Shown: positions 1-8,316 of the stretch, piece by piece
Layout of the letters: each line of letters begins with the position of its first letter
Position numbering within the stretch: position 1 is the stretch's first letter
Position numbers and translations under genes: made by a program
The notes under the pieces: model-generated
Seen by the model: the letters and a program-made list of their open reading frames with translations, nothing else
The model's database searches: none
Told to the model about the DNA's origin: nothing
From: JAGLOK01 sp963677605
GTDB lineage: Bacteria; Bacillota; Clostridia; Christensenellales; UMGS416
NCBI GenBank assembly: GCA_963677605.2
Contig: CAXXDX010000007.1
Coordinates: forward strand, 62,001 to 126,000
Reading direction: 5' to 3'
DNA length: 64,000 nt

Positions 1-113
1 GTTACCGTTATGAGCGCTTCCTGAGATTTGAGCTTAACGTGCTTTGAAGCAAGCCCGCCTGCAAGCCCTCCCAATATAACGCATAATGCATTGACTATAA
101 TTCCTATTGGCAT
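1..113 (-). CDS. DUF554 family membrane protein, N-terminal part only
   Basis: Only the first 37 codons lie in the window; the gene continues past the left edge. The reading begins MPIGIIVNALCVILGGLAGG, a glycine-rich hydrophobic segment typical of the start of DUF554 (YqgA-like) membrane proteins, whose function is unknown. An AAGGAG ribosome site sits just upstream of the ATG, which supports the start. The call rests on this short N-terminus alone. Confidence 0.7.
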   Translation of the reverse strand, partial: MPIGIIVNALCVILGGLAGGLASKHVKLKSQEALITV

Positions 114-247
114 ATTGCTCCTTGCTGTTTAATGTGTCGCCGCTCTGTTTGCTTTGTAATAAGATAGCATGTATATTATCATTGTTTTGATTTTTGGTCA
201 ATTTTGTGAATTATTCTTACCTTTAATACAGTTAATAATGAAATAAA

Positions 248-279
248 CAAAGGATTGGAAAATATATTCCAATCCTTTG
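248..279 (-). terminator. Rho-independent terminator of the fucose-isomerase-family gene
   Basis: A perfect 13-bp inverted repeat (arms 248-260 and 267-279, 6-nt loop), followed on the minus strand by a T-rich stretch. It lies 30 bp past the stop codon of the gene ending at 309. Confidence 0.75.
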
Positions 280-308
280 AGATTTTAGTTTGTTAAATGA
301 TATTTCTT

Positions 309-1793
309 CTAGTTAAACGGATTTTCATCCTTATAAAGCATGTTGCTTGGCTGATTAAAGGCAACATCTTCAACGCCCAGCATTTTCATTGCGGTAAACA
401 AAGCTTTTCCTACGTGAGCAAAAGCAACACCGCCATGGTGCGGATAACGCTTTGCAACAAGAACATGACGGTAAAAGCGCGCCATTTCCTTAATAGCAAA
501 TATTCCGATGCCTCCGAATGATTTTGTTTCAACAGGAAGAATTTCACCCTGTGCTATATAGCTGTGAAGCGTAGTGTCAGCTCCCGACTGAAGCCTGAAG
601 AATGTGATGTCTCCGGGCTTGATATCACTTTCAAGCGTTCCGCGTGTGATGTCAGGTTCGCTGTCCGGCTCAAGAAGCCTGTGCATAATAAGCTGATATT
701 TCATCTGCGGGTTTACAAGGTGGCAGCTTGGAGTGTTTCCGCAGTGGAAACCCATGAAAACATCGGTTGCTGTATAGTCATACTTGCCTTTGATGTCTTT
801 TTCATACATATCATAAGGCACAGTGTTGTTGATATCTAAAAGAGTAGGAGCGATTTCAGTCGCGCAAGTGATGATATATTCAGTTACAGCTCCGTATATG
901 TCAGTTTCGCATGCAACAGGAATTCCGCGGGATGCGAGTCGTGAGTTTACATAACACGGAACGAATCCGAACATCTCCTGGAAAGCAGGCCAGCATTTAG
1001 ATGCCAGAGTTACATATTCGCTTGCGCCTTTGTTGTTTTCAATCCAATCAAGAAGAGTCACTTCGTACTGAGCAAGTTTAGTTAAAACTGTTGAGTAGTT
1101 ATTGCCTGAACCAAGCTCTTTTTCCATGTCGGCAACCACTTCGGGAATTCTTGGATCTCCTTCATGTGCGTTGTATGCTCCGAACAAATCAAGCTCAGAG
1201 TTTTCCTGAATCTCAATACCCATGTCATATAAAGGTTTGATAGGCGCATTACATGCAACAAAGTCAAACGGTCTCGGTCCGAATGTAATAACTTTGAGCT
1301 TTGACACACCGACAAGTATACGTGCCACAGGCTCAAACTCTGCTATCATTGCCGCAACTTCTTTAAAGTCGCCAACCGGGTATTCGGGGATGTATGCATT
1401 CTTCAGGCCGCGGATACCTATGTTATAGCTTGCATTCAGCATTCCGCAATATGCGTCGCCGCGTCCGCCGACAAGCTTGTCTGCTGATTCTTCAGCTGCA
1501 GCAACAAACATGCACGGTCCGTCGAATTTCTGCGCAATAAGCGTTTCAGGGCCTTCCGGGCCAAAGTTTCCGAGATATATAACCAATGCATTGATTCCCG
1601 CTGATTTTGCCTCATCCAGCGCTTTCATTGCATCAATTTCATTTTCAATTGTTGTCTGAAGTTCAATTATTTCTCCGCCTGCTGATTTAAATGCAGAAAC
1701 AACTTCGCCTCTTCTTGTTTGTGAAAGTGTAATTGGAAAACAATCACGGCTTACCGCAACGATTCCGAGTTTTACTTTTGGGATATTATTCAT
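309..1793 (-). CDS. L-fucose/L-arabinose isomerase family protein
   Basis: A 494-residue protein of the FucI/AraA-like ketol-isomerase family, whose members interconvert aldoses and ketoses with a divalent metal. Family-like features include the N-terminal Rossmann-like region (GIVAVSRDCF), an acidic motif CETDIYG in the middle and GFHCGN further on. Length is close to the family norm. I chose the ATG at 1793 because CGGAGGACAG precedes it; a longer frame upstream to 1832 has no ribosome site. It stands alone between terminators, so its sugar cannot be read from neighbours, although rhamnose, fucosidase and FucNAc genes are nearby. L-fucose is a reasonable guess, but the family includes members with other or unknown substrates. 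Confidence 0.75.
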   Translation of the reverse strand: MNNIPKVKLGIVAVSRDCFPITLSQTRRGEVVSAFKSAGGEIIELQTTIENEIDAMKALDEAKSAGINALVIYLGNFGPEGPETLIAQKFDGPCMFVAAAEESADKLVGGRGDAYCGMLNASYNIGIRGLKNAYIPEYPVGDFKEVAAMIAEFEPVARILVGVSKLKVITFGPRPFDFVACNAPIKPLYDMGIEIQENSELDLFGAYNAHEGDPRIPEVVADMEKELGSGNNYSTVLTKLAQYEVTLLDWIENNKGASEYVTLASKCWPAFQEMFGFVPCYVNSRLASRGIPVACETDIYGAVTEYIITCATEIAPTLLDINNTVPYDMYEKDIKGKYDYTATDVFMGFHCGNTPSCHLVNPQMKYQLIMHRLLEPDSEPDITRGTLESDIKPGDITFFRLQSGADTTLHSYIAQGEILPVETKSFGGIGIFAIKEMARFYRHVLVAKRYPHHGGVAFAHVGKALFTAMKMLGVEDVAFNQPSNMLYKDENPFN

Positions 1794-1966
1794 ACTGTCC
1801 TCCGAATTGTTTTTTCCAAACAATATTATCATTTATTTAGGTAATAGTAAATTAATTATTATCTGCAATAAGAGGAATATTTTAAGGTTTTGTTATTAAT
1901 ATTTTTGTTTATTTAGTAAACAGACAATTAAAAAGCATTTTTTTACATCTTGATAAGTAGCAAATA

Positions 1967-1997
1967 AAAAAACGGAGAGATTAACTCTCCGTTTTTT
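1967..1997 (-). terminator. Terminator after the exporter operon and small membrane gene
   Basis: A 13-bp perfect stem (arms 1967-1979 and 1985-1997, 5-nt loop) with A/T tracts at both ends. It closes the minus-strand transcript ending at 2013. The remaining gap (1794-1966) is very A+T-rich and must hold the promoter of the isomerase gene, but I could not pick one clearly. Confidence 0.75.
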
Positions 1998-2012
1998 AGC
2001 GGTTTTATTATA

Positions 2013-2225
2013 TTATATAGCTGCCATGATAAAGCAGAATATTCCGAATGCTCCTACAATCCCCGCAAAAATTAATGTTACCTTACGCGCTTTTTCATCC
2101 GTCATGTTTTTGCCGAGTTTCATCTTTACGATTTTTAGAAGTCCAGGGTTGCTTTTATATCCCAAAAATCCAACAACCGCCGTATAAATTATACACAATA
2201 GTCCTCCTAATGCCCATCCGTTCAT
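2013..2225 (-). CDS. Small two-helix membrane protein of unknown function
   Basis: A 70-residue protein with two predicted transmembrane helices (about residues 3-18 and 47-68) joined by a basic linker. I do not recognise a family. The start at 2225 is set by GAAAGGAG 7 bases upstream; the longer frame to 2267 lacks a ribosome site. It follows the second ABC permease by 59 bp on the same strand with no terminator between, so it is probably the last gene of the TetR-ABC operon. That placement hints at a role linked to the exporter, which is inference only. Confidence 0.65.
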   Translation of the reverse strand: MNGWALGGLLCIIYTAVVGFLGYKSNPGLLKIVKMKLGKNMTDEKARKVTLIFAGIVGAFGIFCFIMAAI

Positions 2226-2284
2226 AACAATTCTCCTTTCAAAATCAATATATAAGTTCTCACACATACCATATGCGTTTAATC

Positions 2285-3292
2285 CTATTTCTCCAAGCCT
2301 TTTCTAATTCTCGGAGCCGTGTAAAGATACACAAGCGCAGTTATTAAAAGCACTATTCCTCCGTGTAAAAGAAGGTTAAGCCAAGTCATATCACCATTTA
2401 AAATAGCGACATTTCCGCGGTATACCCAGTAGTATGGAGACCACCAGAACGTCCACTGCCACTTTTGTGCCATAAACTCATAAGCAGCAACTGAGCCTGC
2501 AAGCGGGAAGAAAATCATCTTTGTGCTGCCAACAGCCGTCATAACATCATCGCTGTTGACACCCTGGAGGAAGCCTATCATAATTCCTATAAGCGCAGAC
2601 ACGAATACGAAAATCAGAAGCTGAACAAAGTTTACATTTCCTGCTATACCCATAATCAAGACCATAGCAATGCTTCCGACAAGAGCGATAATTATGCCCA
2701 TAATGCTCTTTCCGAATATCCAAGCCGTACGCGATATTGGAGCTACATTAATAGCGCTTATCGTATTGTCCATTTTCTCTTCAACGATGTTAAGAGAAAT
2801 ATACATGCCCGAAAGCATGGTAGTCAGCAGTATGCCCATATTCGCCCAAAGCATTTTAGTTATTGGAGTTTTCACACCGAAGCTTTCAATCTTAGAAGTT
2901 GAGCCGTCAATTGTCACGCCTTCTTCATAGTAGCTTTTAATAAGTTTTGCATAGTCTGTCACTTCATCAGGTTCGTTTCCCTGCGTTAGAATGTACGCAT
3001 CCTCGCCGCTTCCTACGATGGCTATAACGTTGTCCCGCCTTAAAACCCTCTCTTCCAAAGCATCGTAGTCTTTATATTCGCTCACCTTGGCAAAGTCTTC
3101 AAAATACTCAACAAGCTCTGCGTTTTCGCCTTCTATAACTGCAACATTAAGCATAGTGTCTTCAATGCCGGGGGCAAAGAAGTTTACAGCTATAGCAAGC
3201 AGTATAGGGATAAAAATCATAAACAGACTCATTGCATCCCTGTAGCTTACTCCAAGGTCTCTTTTAAATATTATCAACATTTTCTTAAACAT
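2285..3292 (-). CDS. ABC-2 type transporter permease (second subunit)
   Basis: A 335-residue ABC-2 permease: one N-terminal helix (about 20-42), a large extracytoplasmic domain (about 45-170), then five hydrophobic segments to the C-terminus. This is the usual plan of exporter permeases that move drugs, lipids or peptides. It follows the other permease by 9 bp, and the ATPase and TetR regulator precede that gene, so the pump is probably a heterodimer of two permeases with one ATPase dimer. The substrate cannot be read from sequence. Confidence 0.85.
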   Translation of the reverse strand: MFKKMLIIFKRDLGVSYRDAMSLFMIFIPILLAIAVNFFAPGIEDTMLNVAVIEGENAELVEYFEDFAKVSEYKDYDALEERVLRRDNVIAIVGSGEDAYILTQGNEPDEVTDYAKLIKSYYEEGVTIDGSTSKIESFGVKTPITKMLWANMGILLTTMLSGMYISLNIVEEKMDNTISAINVAPISRTAWIFGKSIMGIIIALVGSIAMVLIMGIAGNVNFVQLLIFVFVSALIGIMIGFLQGVNSDDVMTAVGSTKMIFFPLAGSVAAYEFMAQKWQWTFWWSPYYWVYRGNVAILNGDMTWLNLLLHGGIVLLITALVYLYTAPRIRKGLEK

Positions 3293-3301
3293 ACAGTCCT
3301 C

Positions 3302-4405
3302 CTAAACCGACAGCGTCCGCTTGTAGCGCATGTTGGCCCATGCAAAAAGCAGTGCCGACACGACTGTGAAACCGAGTGCTATCAACAAAACGTAAGGAGT
3401 GTCGCCTTTTGTGAATACTTCCTTAAAGCCATAGATTATATAATAGCTAGGTACAAACTTCATCCACATTGGATCCCAGCTGGGGATATAGTATGAAAAT
3501 GCGGGAAGCATCATGCCTATCATCAGAAAATACATCACGCCAAATGATTTAACCATGTCATCAAAGTAGCTTGCTAGAAGCAGTCCGAGAGCAGATGCGA
3601 AAAATCCTGTGGGTATCAGAAGCAAAAATACAAGCAGATAGTTTATCCTTGTCCCCATCACCGGCACAATCAGTATTATTGATGTCACAAATGCCGTAAC
3701 GGTAAGCATTAGCATCTTGCTCATTAAATATTTCCACACCGAAGCAGATGTCACTGCAAACGCTTTTATAACACCTTCCTTCTTGTCAAGGAACACATAG
3801 GCAGCCATTATGAAAAGTCCCATAAGCGAACCATTGAATGCAAGGAACACAGGAAGTAGGTTTTCTCTATCGGTAAGCTCCACATAATCTGTTGAAATAG
3901 TTTTAACCTCCTGCGCGTCGAAAGCCTCCTCGACAGCTTTTAGATCGCCAGCCCCTACAACCTTTAATACGTTAATGAATTTTTCAGTTTCATTTCCCTG
4001 AGTATAGAAAGTCGTAGTCATCTCATACTTATCATCCATCACAACAGATACACCGAGCTTGTGCTTTTCCTTTGCTACCCTGATCATATCTTCCTTAGAA
4101 TCAAACAAATACACGCGGCTTTCGTCATTTTCATATATAGTTACAGGAATCTCTTCCTTTTTAAGCTTTACAACAGTTTCCTCGGAAGATACATCTTCAT
4201 CAAAGTTTTTCTCCAGATACACTTCCCTTACCTGCTCTGAAGGAAATTCAAGATAAAGATACTCTTCTTCTATGTTTTTAAAATTTTCAGGAACCACAAA
4301 AAGCAATACAAATAAAAGTATTATCGCCATAAAGATTTCAACGTAAAAGTAGAATCCGCGCGACGCTATTGTCAGTTCCTTTAAGAAACTTGACCACAAT
4401 TTCAT
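3302..4405 (-). CDS. ABC-2 type transporter permease (first subunit)
   Basis: A 367-residue permease with the same topology as its downstream partner: an N-terminal helix (about 17-40), a long charged extracytoplasmic loop (about 45-185) and about five C-terminal helices. It begins at the base next to the stop codon of the ATPase gene, suggesting coupled translation. It differs enough from the next gene that the pair should form a heteromeric exporter. Confidence 0.85.
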   Translation of the reverse strand: MKLWSSFLKELTIASRGFYFYVEIFMAIILLFVLLFVVPENFKNIEEEYLYLEFPSEQVREVYLEKNFDEDVSSEETVVKLKKEEIPVTIYENDESRVYLFDSKEDMIRVAKEKHKLGVSVVMDDKYEMTTTFYTQGNETEKFINVLKVVGAGDLKAVEEAFDAQEVKTISTDYVELTDRENLLPVFLAFNGSLMGLFIMAAYVFLDKKEGVIKAFAVTSASVWKYLMSKMLMLTVTAFVTSIILIVPVMGTRINYLLVFLLLIPTGFFASALGLLLASYFDDMVKSFGVMYFLMIGMMLPAFSYYIPSWDPMWMKFVPSYYIIYGFKEVFTKGDTPYVLLIALGFTVVSALLFAWANMRYKRTLSV

Positions 4406-5260
4406 CTATACCAGCTCCCTTCCGGTAACCTTTATGAATATTTCTTCCAAAGTTGCTTCTTCAGTGTGCATAGTAACAATCTCTTCATTTAACACAAACT
4501 GTGATAAATCTTTTTTACTCTTATCGTCAGTCAGCGAGAAGGATCTTGTCTGAAGCTTTCCGTCTTTTGCATATTCCACATCAACTGCGCTTTCGCCATA
4601 CTGAAGCTTTAGGTTTTTCGGGCTGTCGATAAGTTTTATCTCACCGTCCACGATGAATGCAACACGGTCACAAAGCTCATCTGCTATATACATATTATGA
4701 GTAGTTAAAAAGATGGTAACTCCCTTTTCGTTTTGCTCGCGGATAATCTTTTTAATAGTGGAGGCAATAGCCGGATCAAGTCCTGTAGTAGGTTCATCCA
4801 GAAACCACAAATCAGGATTATTAATCATAGAGCGCGCAAAAGTTAAGCGGTGTTTCATTCCTTTTGAAAACTCTCCTGCACGCATGTCTCCTTTTCCGTC
4901 CAAACCTACAATCTTTAAAAGCTCGTCAGGATCGCGTGTCGGAACGTCAAAAAGTTTTGAATAGAAGTTAAGGTTTTCTTTTGCGGTGAGTTTGCTGTAG
5001 ACATTGGATTGCTCAAACGACATGCCTATTTTGTTAAACATTCTCCGTTTGATTTCCTTTACGTCATATCCGGCAACCTTAACGTCACCCTGCTGCAGGC
5101 GCAAAAGCCCGGTAAGAACTCCCTGCGTTGTGGATTTTCCCGCCCCAGAGGGGCCGAGGAAACCGAAAACTTCGCCTTTCGGGATTTCAAAGCTCGCATC
5201 TTTAACGGCATACTTGTCATCCTTCGTATAGGAGTGGTAGAGATTTTGTACAGTAATCAT
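4406..5260 (-). CDS. ABC transporter ATP-binding protein
   Basis: A 284-residue nucleotide-binding subunit. Walker A GPSGAGKST is at residues 36-44, the signature region is EFSKGMKHRL (an FSKGM variant of LSGGQ), Walker B is followed by DEPTTGLDP, and the switch histidine lies in TTHNM. The C-terminal tail of about 70 residues resembles DrrA/CcmA-type exporters. It energises the two ABC-2 permeases encoded directly downstream and is probably repressed by the TetR protein encoded just upstream. Confidence 0.92.
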   Translation of the reverse strand: MITVQNLYHSYTKDDKYAVKDASFEIPKGEVFGFLGPSGAGKSTTQGVLTGLLRLQQGDVKVAGYDVKEIKRRMFNKIGMSFEQSNVYSKLTAKENLNFYSKLFDVPTRDPDELLKIVGLDGKGDMRAGEFSKGMKHRLTFARSMINNPDLWFLDEPTTGLDPAIASTIKKIIREQNEKGVTIFLTTHNMYIADELCDRVAFIVDGEIKLIDSPKNLKLQYGESAVDVEYAKDGKLQTRSFSLTDDKSKKDLSQFVLNEEIVTMHTEEATLEEIFIKVTGRELV

Positions 5261-5284
5261 TGTTTGCTCCTTCCCAAATACAAA

Positions 5285-5914
5285 TTAATTATAAATAGTT
5301 CTTTTTAAAATATTCAGATATTCGTCAAGCTCGGCTACAATCTGGTCATAATCCAGCGAATCTGTCTCATTCATTGTTGCAAGCATCTGTTCCGAGTATT
5401 TTTCAAGTGTCCACTGGACAATATTGATGTTTTTTTGAATCTCGTTCGGATTGCGAAACAGCGCATAGTCAACATTTTTTGTGTAGATGTCTTTAAGCAT
5501 AGTTTCAAAATTAACCCCATATGCTCCGTAGAACTCATAAATGTCGTCAACGCTTGAGGCTTTTTTGTGCGATAATACCTTAACTATGAAGTCAAACATA
5601 TTGGGGTATCGCTCTCCTACTTTCATTTTCACTATAACGAGCTTTTTTATCCTCTCGACAAGGTCCTGTTCATCCCAGCTTATCTGTGAAGAAATCTCTG
5701 TATAAAGCTTGTTTATGACAAAACCCACCAGCTTTTCATACAAATCCTTTTTGCTGTTAAAATAGTGAAAAAGTAGTCCCTTTGAAATTCCGGCATTTTT
5801 AACTATATTGTTAGTAGACGCCTTTTCAAAAGGGTATAGAGAAAATTCCTCTATTGCGCTGTTTATTATTCTGTCTTTTTTGTCCGGATCCAGATTTTTC
5901 AGTATGTCTTCCAT
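5285..5914 (-). CDS. TetR/AcrR family transcriptional repressor of the ABC exporter
   Basis: A 209-residue TetR-type regulator. The helix-turn-helix spans about residues 28-53 (NIVKNAGISKGLLFHYFNSK, with the family pattern G-x-L-x-x-Y-F). The rest is the all-helical ligand-binding and dimer domain. It is the first gene of the exporter operon, 24 bp before the ATPase gene. Two near-identical palindromes flank its promoter at 5944-5993, so it very likely represses its own operon until a ligand, perhaps the exported compound, binds. Confidence 0.9.
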   Translation of the reverse strand: MEDILKNLDPDKKDRIINSAIEEFSLYPFEKASTNNIVKNAGISKGLLFHYFNSKKDLYEKLVGFVINKLYTEISSQISWDEQDLVERIKKLVIVKMKVGERYPNMFDFIVKVLSHKKASSVDDIYEFYGAYGVNFETMLKDIYTKNVDYALFRNPNEIQKNINIVQWTLEKYSEQMLATMNETDSLDYDQIVAELDEYLNILKRTIYN

Positions 5915-5943
5915 GTATGATTCTTCTTTCTTTCAATGCATCG

Positions 5944-5993
5944 TTGACCGAAGTGGTCAATTCGATAATAACACGTTTGACCAGTGTGGTCAA
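5944..5993 (-). promoter_or_regulatory. Twin TetR operators enclosing the exporter promoter
   Basis: Two copies of TTGACC-N5-GGTCAA lie at 5944-5960 and 5977-5993, centres 33 bp apart. On the minus strand the upstream copy supplies the -35 box TTGACC (5993-5988), followed by a 17-bp spacer and -10 TATTAT (5970-5965). The predicted start near 5958 falls in the second palindrome. Bound repressor would therefore cover both the -35 box and the start site. Confidence 0.82.
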
Positions 5994-6160
5994 TAGGTAT
6001 AAAAAGCGGAGTCAAGTTTATAGCCAAAAACCTCATTTTGAGTTTTGAATTATACATATAAACCTTTTAAAACAACATATCAGCCACTAAACTTACTTTC
6101 TCGTTTTTGGTGATAATTGGCTTAGTTTTGTCTTAATCTGTCAACAGACGGCTAAACAAT

Positions 6161-6232
6161 AACAAAAACCAACAAAAACACAACAAAAACCAACCAATCA
6201 ATATTGACACCAACATAAAAAAGACTTACAAT
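6161..6232 (+). promoter_or_regulatory. Promoter of the rhamnose operon with upstream direct repeats
   Basis: A consensus-like promoter has -35 TTGACA at 6204-6209, a 17-bp spacer and -10 TACAAT at 6227-6232. The predicted start lies near 6239, only about 20 bases before the TTG start codon. Just upstream, AACAAAAACCAA occurs at 6161-6172 and again at 6182-6193, a 21-bp repeat (two helical turns) abutting the -35 box. That is the layout of an AraC/RhaS-type activator site. No rhamnose regulator gene lies in the window. The rest of the 5915-6259 gap holds the TetR operators and A+T-rich DNA. Confidence 0.65.
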
Positions 6233-6259
6233 TTGATTAAGTTGGAATAGGAGGGCATT

Positions 6260-7033
6260 TTGGAAAATTTATCAGGAAAAACAGTAGTTATTACAGGCGG
6301 CGCTCAAGGCCTTGGCCGAGCACTTGCTTTAAGAGCTAAAAAAGAAGGTGCGAATGTCGCAATAGGCGACTTTAACATAGAAGGTGCACAGGAAACAGCC
6401 TCTATGATTGAAGGTGCAATAGCAGTTAAAATGGACGTTACGGATTACGCCAGCTGCGAAAGCTTCATGGACACTGTCTATGAAAAATTCGGATCTATTG
6501 ATGTATTGGTGTGCAATGCGGCAATAGTAATTTCAGGCTCAATTGATGAGTTTGAGTCAAACGCTTGGAAAAAGGTCATAGACGTCAATCTTTGCGGATT
6601 TTTTAATACGGCAAAATCTGCAGTTAAATATTTAAGAAAATCAAAAGGCGCAAATATTATTCAAATCAATTCAAAGTCCGGCAAAAAAGGCTCATTTAAA
6701 AACTCGGCTTATGCGGCAAGCAAATTCGGCGGCATAGGTCTCGTTCAAAGCCTTGCTTTGGAACTAGCTCCGGAAGGTATCAGAGTTAATGCTATATGCC
6801 CCGGCAATCTTCTGGATTCGCCGCTTTGGAAAAACAGCCTGTTTAAACAGTATGCAAAAAACCAAGGCACAACTGAGGAAGCAATACGAGAAAAATATAT
6901 AAATCAGGTTCCTTTGAAGCGTTCCTGCCAGTATGAAGACATCGAAAATACACTTGTCTTCCTTGCAAGCGACCTTGCAAGCTACATGACCGGTCAGGCA
7001 ATAAACGTGACAGGCGGGCAGCAGATGTCATGA
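6260..7033 (+). CDS. SDR oxidoreductase, sorbitol-6-phosphate dehydrogenase-like, in the rhamnose operon
   Basis: A 257-residue classical short-chain dehydrogenase. The NAD(P) motif GGAQGLG is at 13-19, NAA at 86-88 and the catalytic pair Y151/K155 in YAASK. The C-terminal half (KFGGIGL, then VPLKR, then TGQAINVTGG) resembles SrlD, the sorbitol-6-phosphate 2-dehydrogenase. Translation starts at TTG 6260 after an AGGAGGG box. It overlaps the next gene by 4 bp (ATGA). In a rhamnose operon the aldolase releases L-lactaldehyde and no FucO-type reductase is present, so lactaldehyde or a related polyol or ketose could be its substrate. That is inference; the family call is firm. Confidence 0.85.
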   Translation: MENLSGKTVVITGGAQGLGRALALRAKKEGANVAIGDFNIEGAQETASMIEGAIAVKMDVTDYASCESFMDTVYEKFGSIDVLVCNAAIVISGSIDEFESNAWKKVIDVNLCGFFNTAKSAVKYLRKSKGANIIQINSKSGKKGSFKNSAYAASKFGGIGLVQSLALELAPEGIRVNAICPGNLLDSPLWKNSLFKQYAKNQGTTEEAIREKYINQVPLKRSCQYEDIENTLVFLASDLASYMTGQAINVTGGQQMS

Positions 7034-8313
7034 AGATAAAATACGAAACATTGCTAAAAAAATTAAATGCTGAAACTGCAAAAGAACGGATTGCTGCTCT
7101 TACAGTATTAAAAAAACTACTTGATGAAGGTGCTATCACAAAGCCTGACACAGGAATTATTACAAACAATCACATTCATACAAAATATTCTTTCTCGCCA
7201 TATTCTCCTACAAGCGCAGTTTGGCACGGATATATGGCAGGGCTTGCATCAGTCGGAATTATGGACCACGACAGCATTGCAGGCGCAAAAGAATTTATTG
7301 AAGCCGGAAAAATAATCGGCATACCAACTACGATTGGTTATGAGATGCGCACCGACTGGAGCGATACAGTCGCAAACGGAAAAAGGATAAACAATCCCGA
7401 CCAGATTTCATCAGCCTATATAACCACACACGGCATTCCTCACGACAAAATTGATGAGGCTGAAGCTTTCCTTGCACCTCTTCGCGAAGCAAGAAACAGA
7501 AGAAACAGGCTGGAAGTGGAAAAAATCAACGAGATAACTGGCCCATATGGAGTCACTATTGATTTTGACCGCGATGTTCTTCCAATATCTTATGCTCACG
7601 ACGGAGGATCTGTAACAGAAAGGCATATGCTTTTTGCGCTGGCAAAAAAAATGGTTGCAAAGAAAGGCCGCGGCGCAAAGATTGTAAACTTCCTGCAAAA
7701 CGATTTAGGTATCTCTCTTTCTAAAAAACAGGTGGATTATCTTCTTGATAAAAAGAACACTATTTTTGAATATGATATCTTAAATATTTTAAAAAGCAGC
7801 TTTGTGGAAAAGATTTATATCAAAACCAAACCGGAAGAAACAATACCGGTAAAGGAAGCCGTAAAGTTTGCAAAATCGATAAACGCTATAGCTTCATACT
7901 GCTATCTTGGCGATGTAGGAGAGTCTCCCACAGGAGATAAAAAAGCCCAGAAATTCGAAGACAGCTATCTGGATGAGCTTATGCGCGAGTGCGTCGACAT
8001 AGGTTTTAACGCAGTTTCCGTTATGCCGTCACGCAACACAGCCGAACAATTAAGCCGTGTTATGGACTTGTGCGAAGAGTACGGCTTTATGCCAATCTCA
8101 GGCGAAGACATCAACCAACCGAGACAAACTTTCATCTGCGAAGAACTTGGCCGTGATGAATATAAACACCTGATTGATACAACTTGGGCGCTTATAGGCC
8201 ATGAGATTGCAGCAACAAAAGATGAAAACCTTAAAATGTTTAAAGATAAACGTCCGAATAAAGAAGAACTGGAAGAACTTATTACCAAATATATGGGTTA
8301 CGCAAAGGAGTAG
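7030..8313 (+). CDS. PHP-domain metal-dependent phosphoesterase in the rhamnose operon
   Basis: A 427-residue PHP-fold protein. Metal-ligand motifs are visible: HIH at 48-50, DHD at 79-81 and E105, with later His/Asp candidates such as YAHDGG. PHP proteins use two or three metals and often hydrolyse phosphate esters (histidinol phosphatase, nucleases, AMP phosphatases). The size is well above the minimal fold, with a long insert between the early motifs and the C-terminal part. It is translationally coupled to the SDR upstream (ATGA overlap) and sits 3 bp before rhaA, so it should be made together with rhamnose catabolic enzymes. It has no role in the textbook rhamnose pathway; a phosphatase acting on a sugar phosphate is a guess. 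Confidence 0.75.
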   Translation: MKIKYETLLKKLNAETAKERIAALTVLKKLLDEGAITKPDTGIITNNHIHTKYSFSPYSPTSAVWHGYMAGLASVGIMDHDSIAGAKEFIEAGKIIGIPTTIGYEMRTDWSDTVANGKRINNPDQISSAYITTHGIPHDKIDEAEAFLAPLREARNRRNRLEVEKINEITGPYGVTIDFDRDVLPISYAHDGGSVTERHMLFALAKKMVAKKGRGAKIVNFLQNDLGISLSKKQVDYLLDKKNTIFEYDILNILKSSFVEKIYIKTKPEETIPVKEAVKFAKSINAIASYCYLGDVGESPTGDKKAQKFEDSYLDELMRECVDIGFNAVSVMPSRNTAEQLSRVMDLCEEYGFMPISGEDINQPRQTFICEELGRDEYKHLIDTTWALIGHEIAATKDENLKMFKDKRPNKEELEELITKYMGYAKE

Positions 8314-8316
8314 AAG

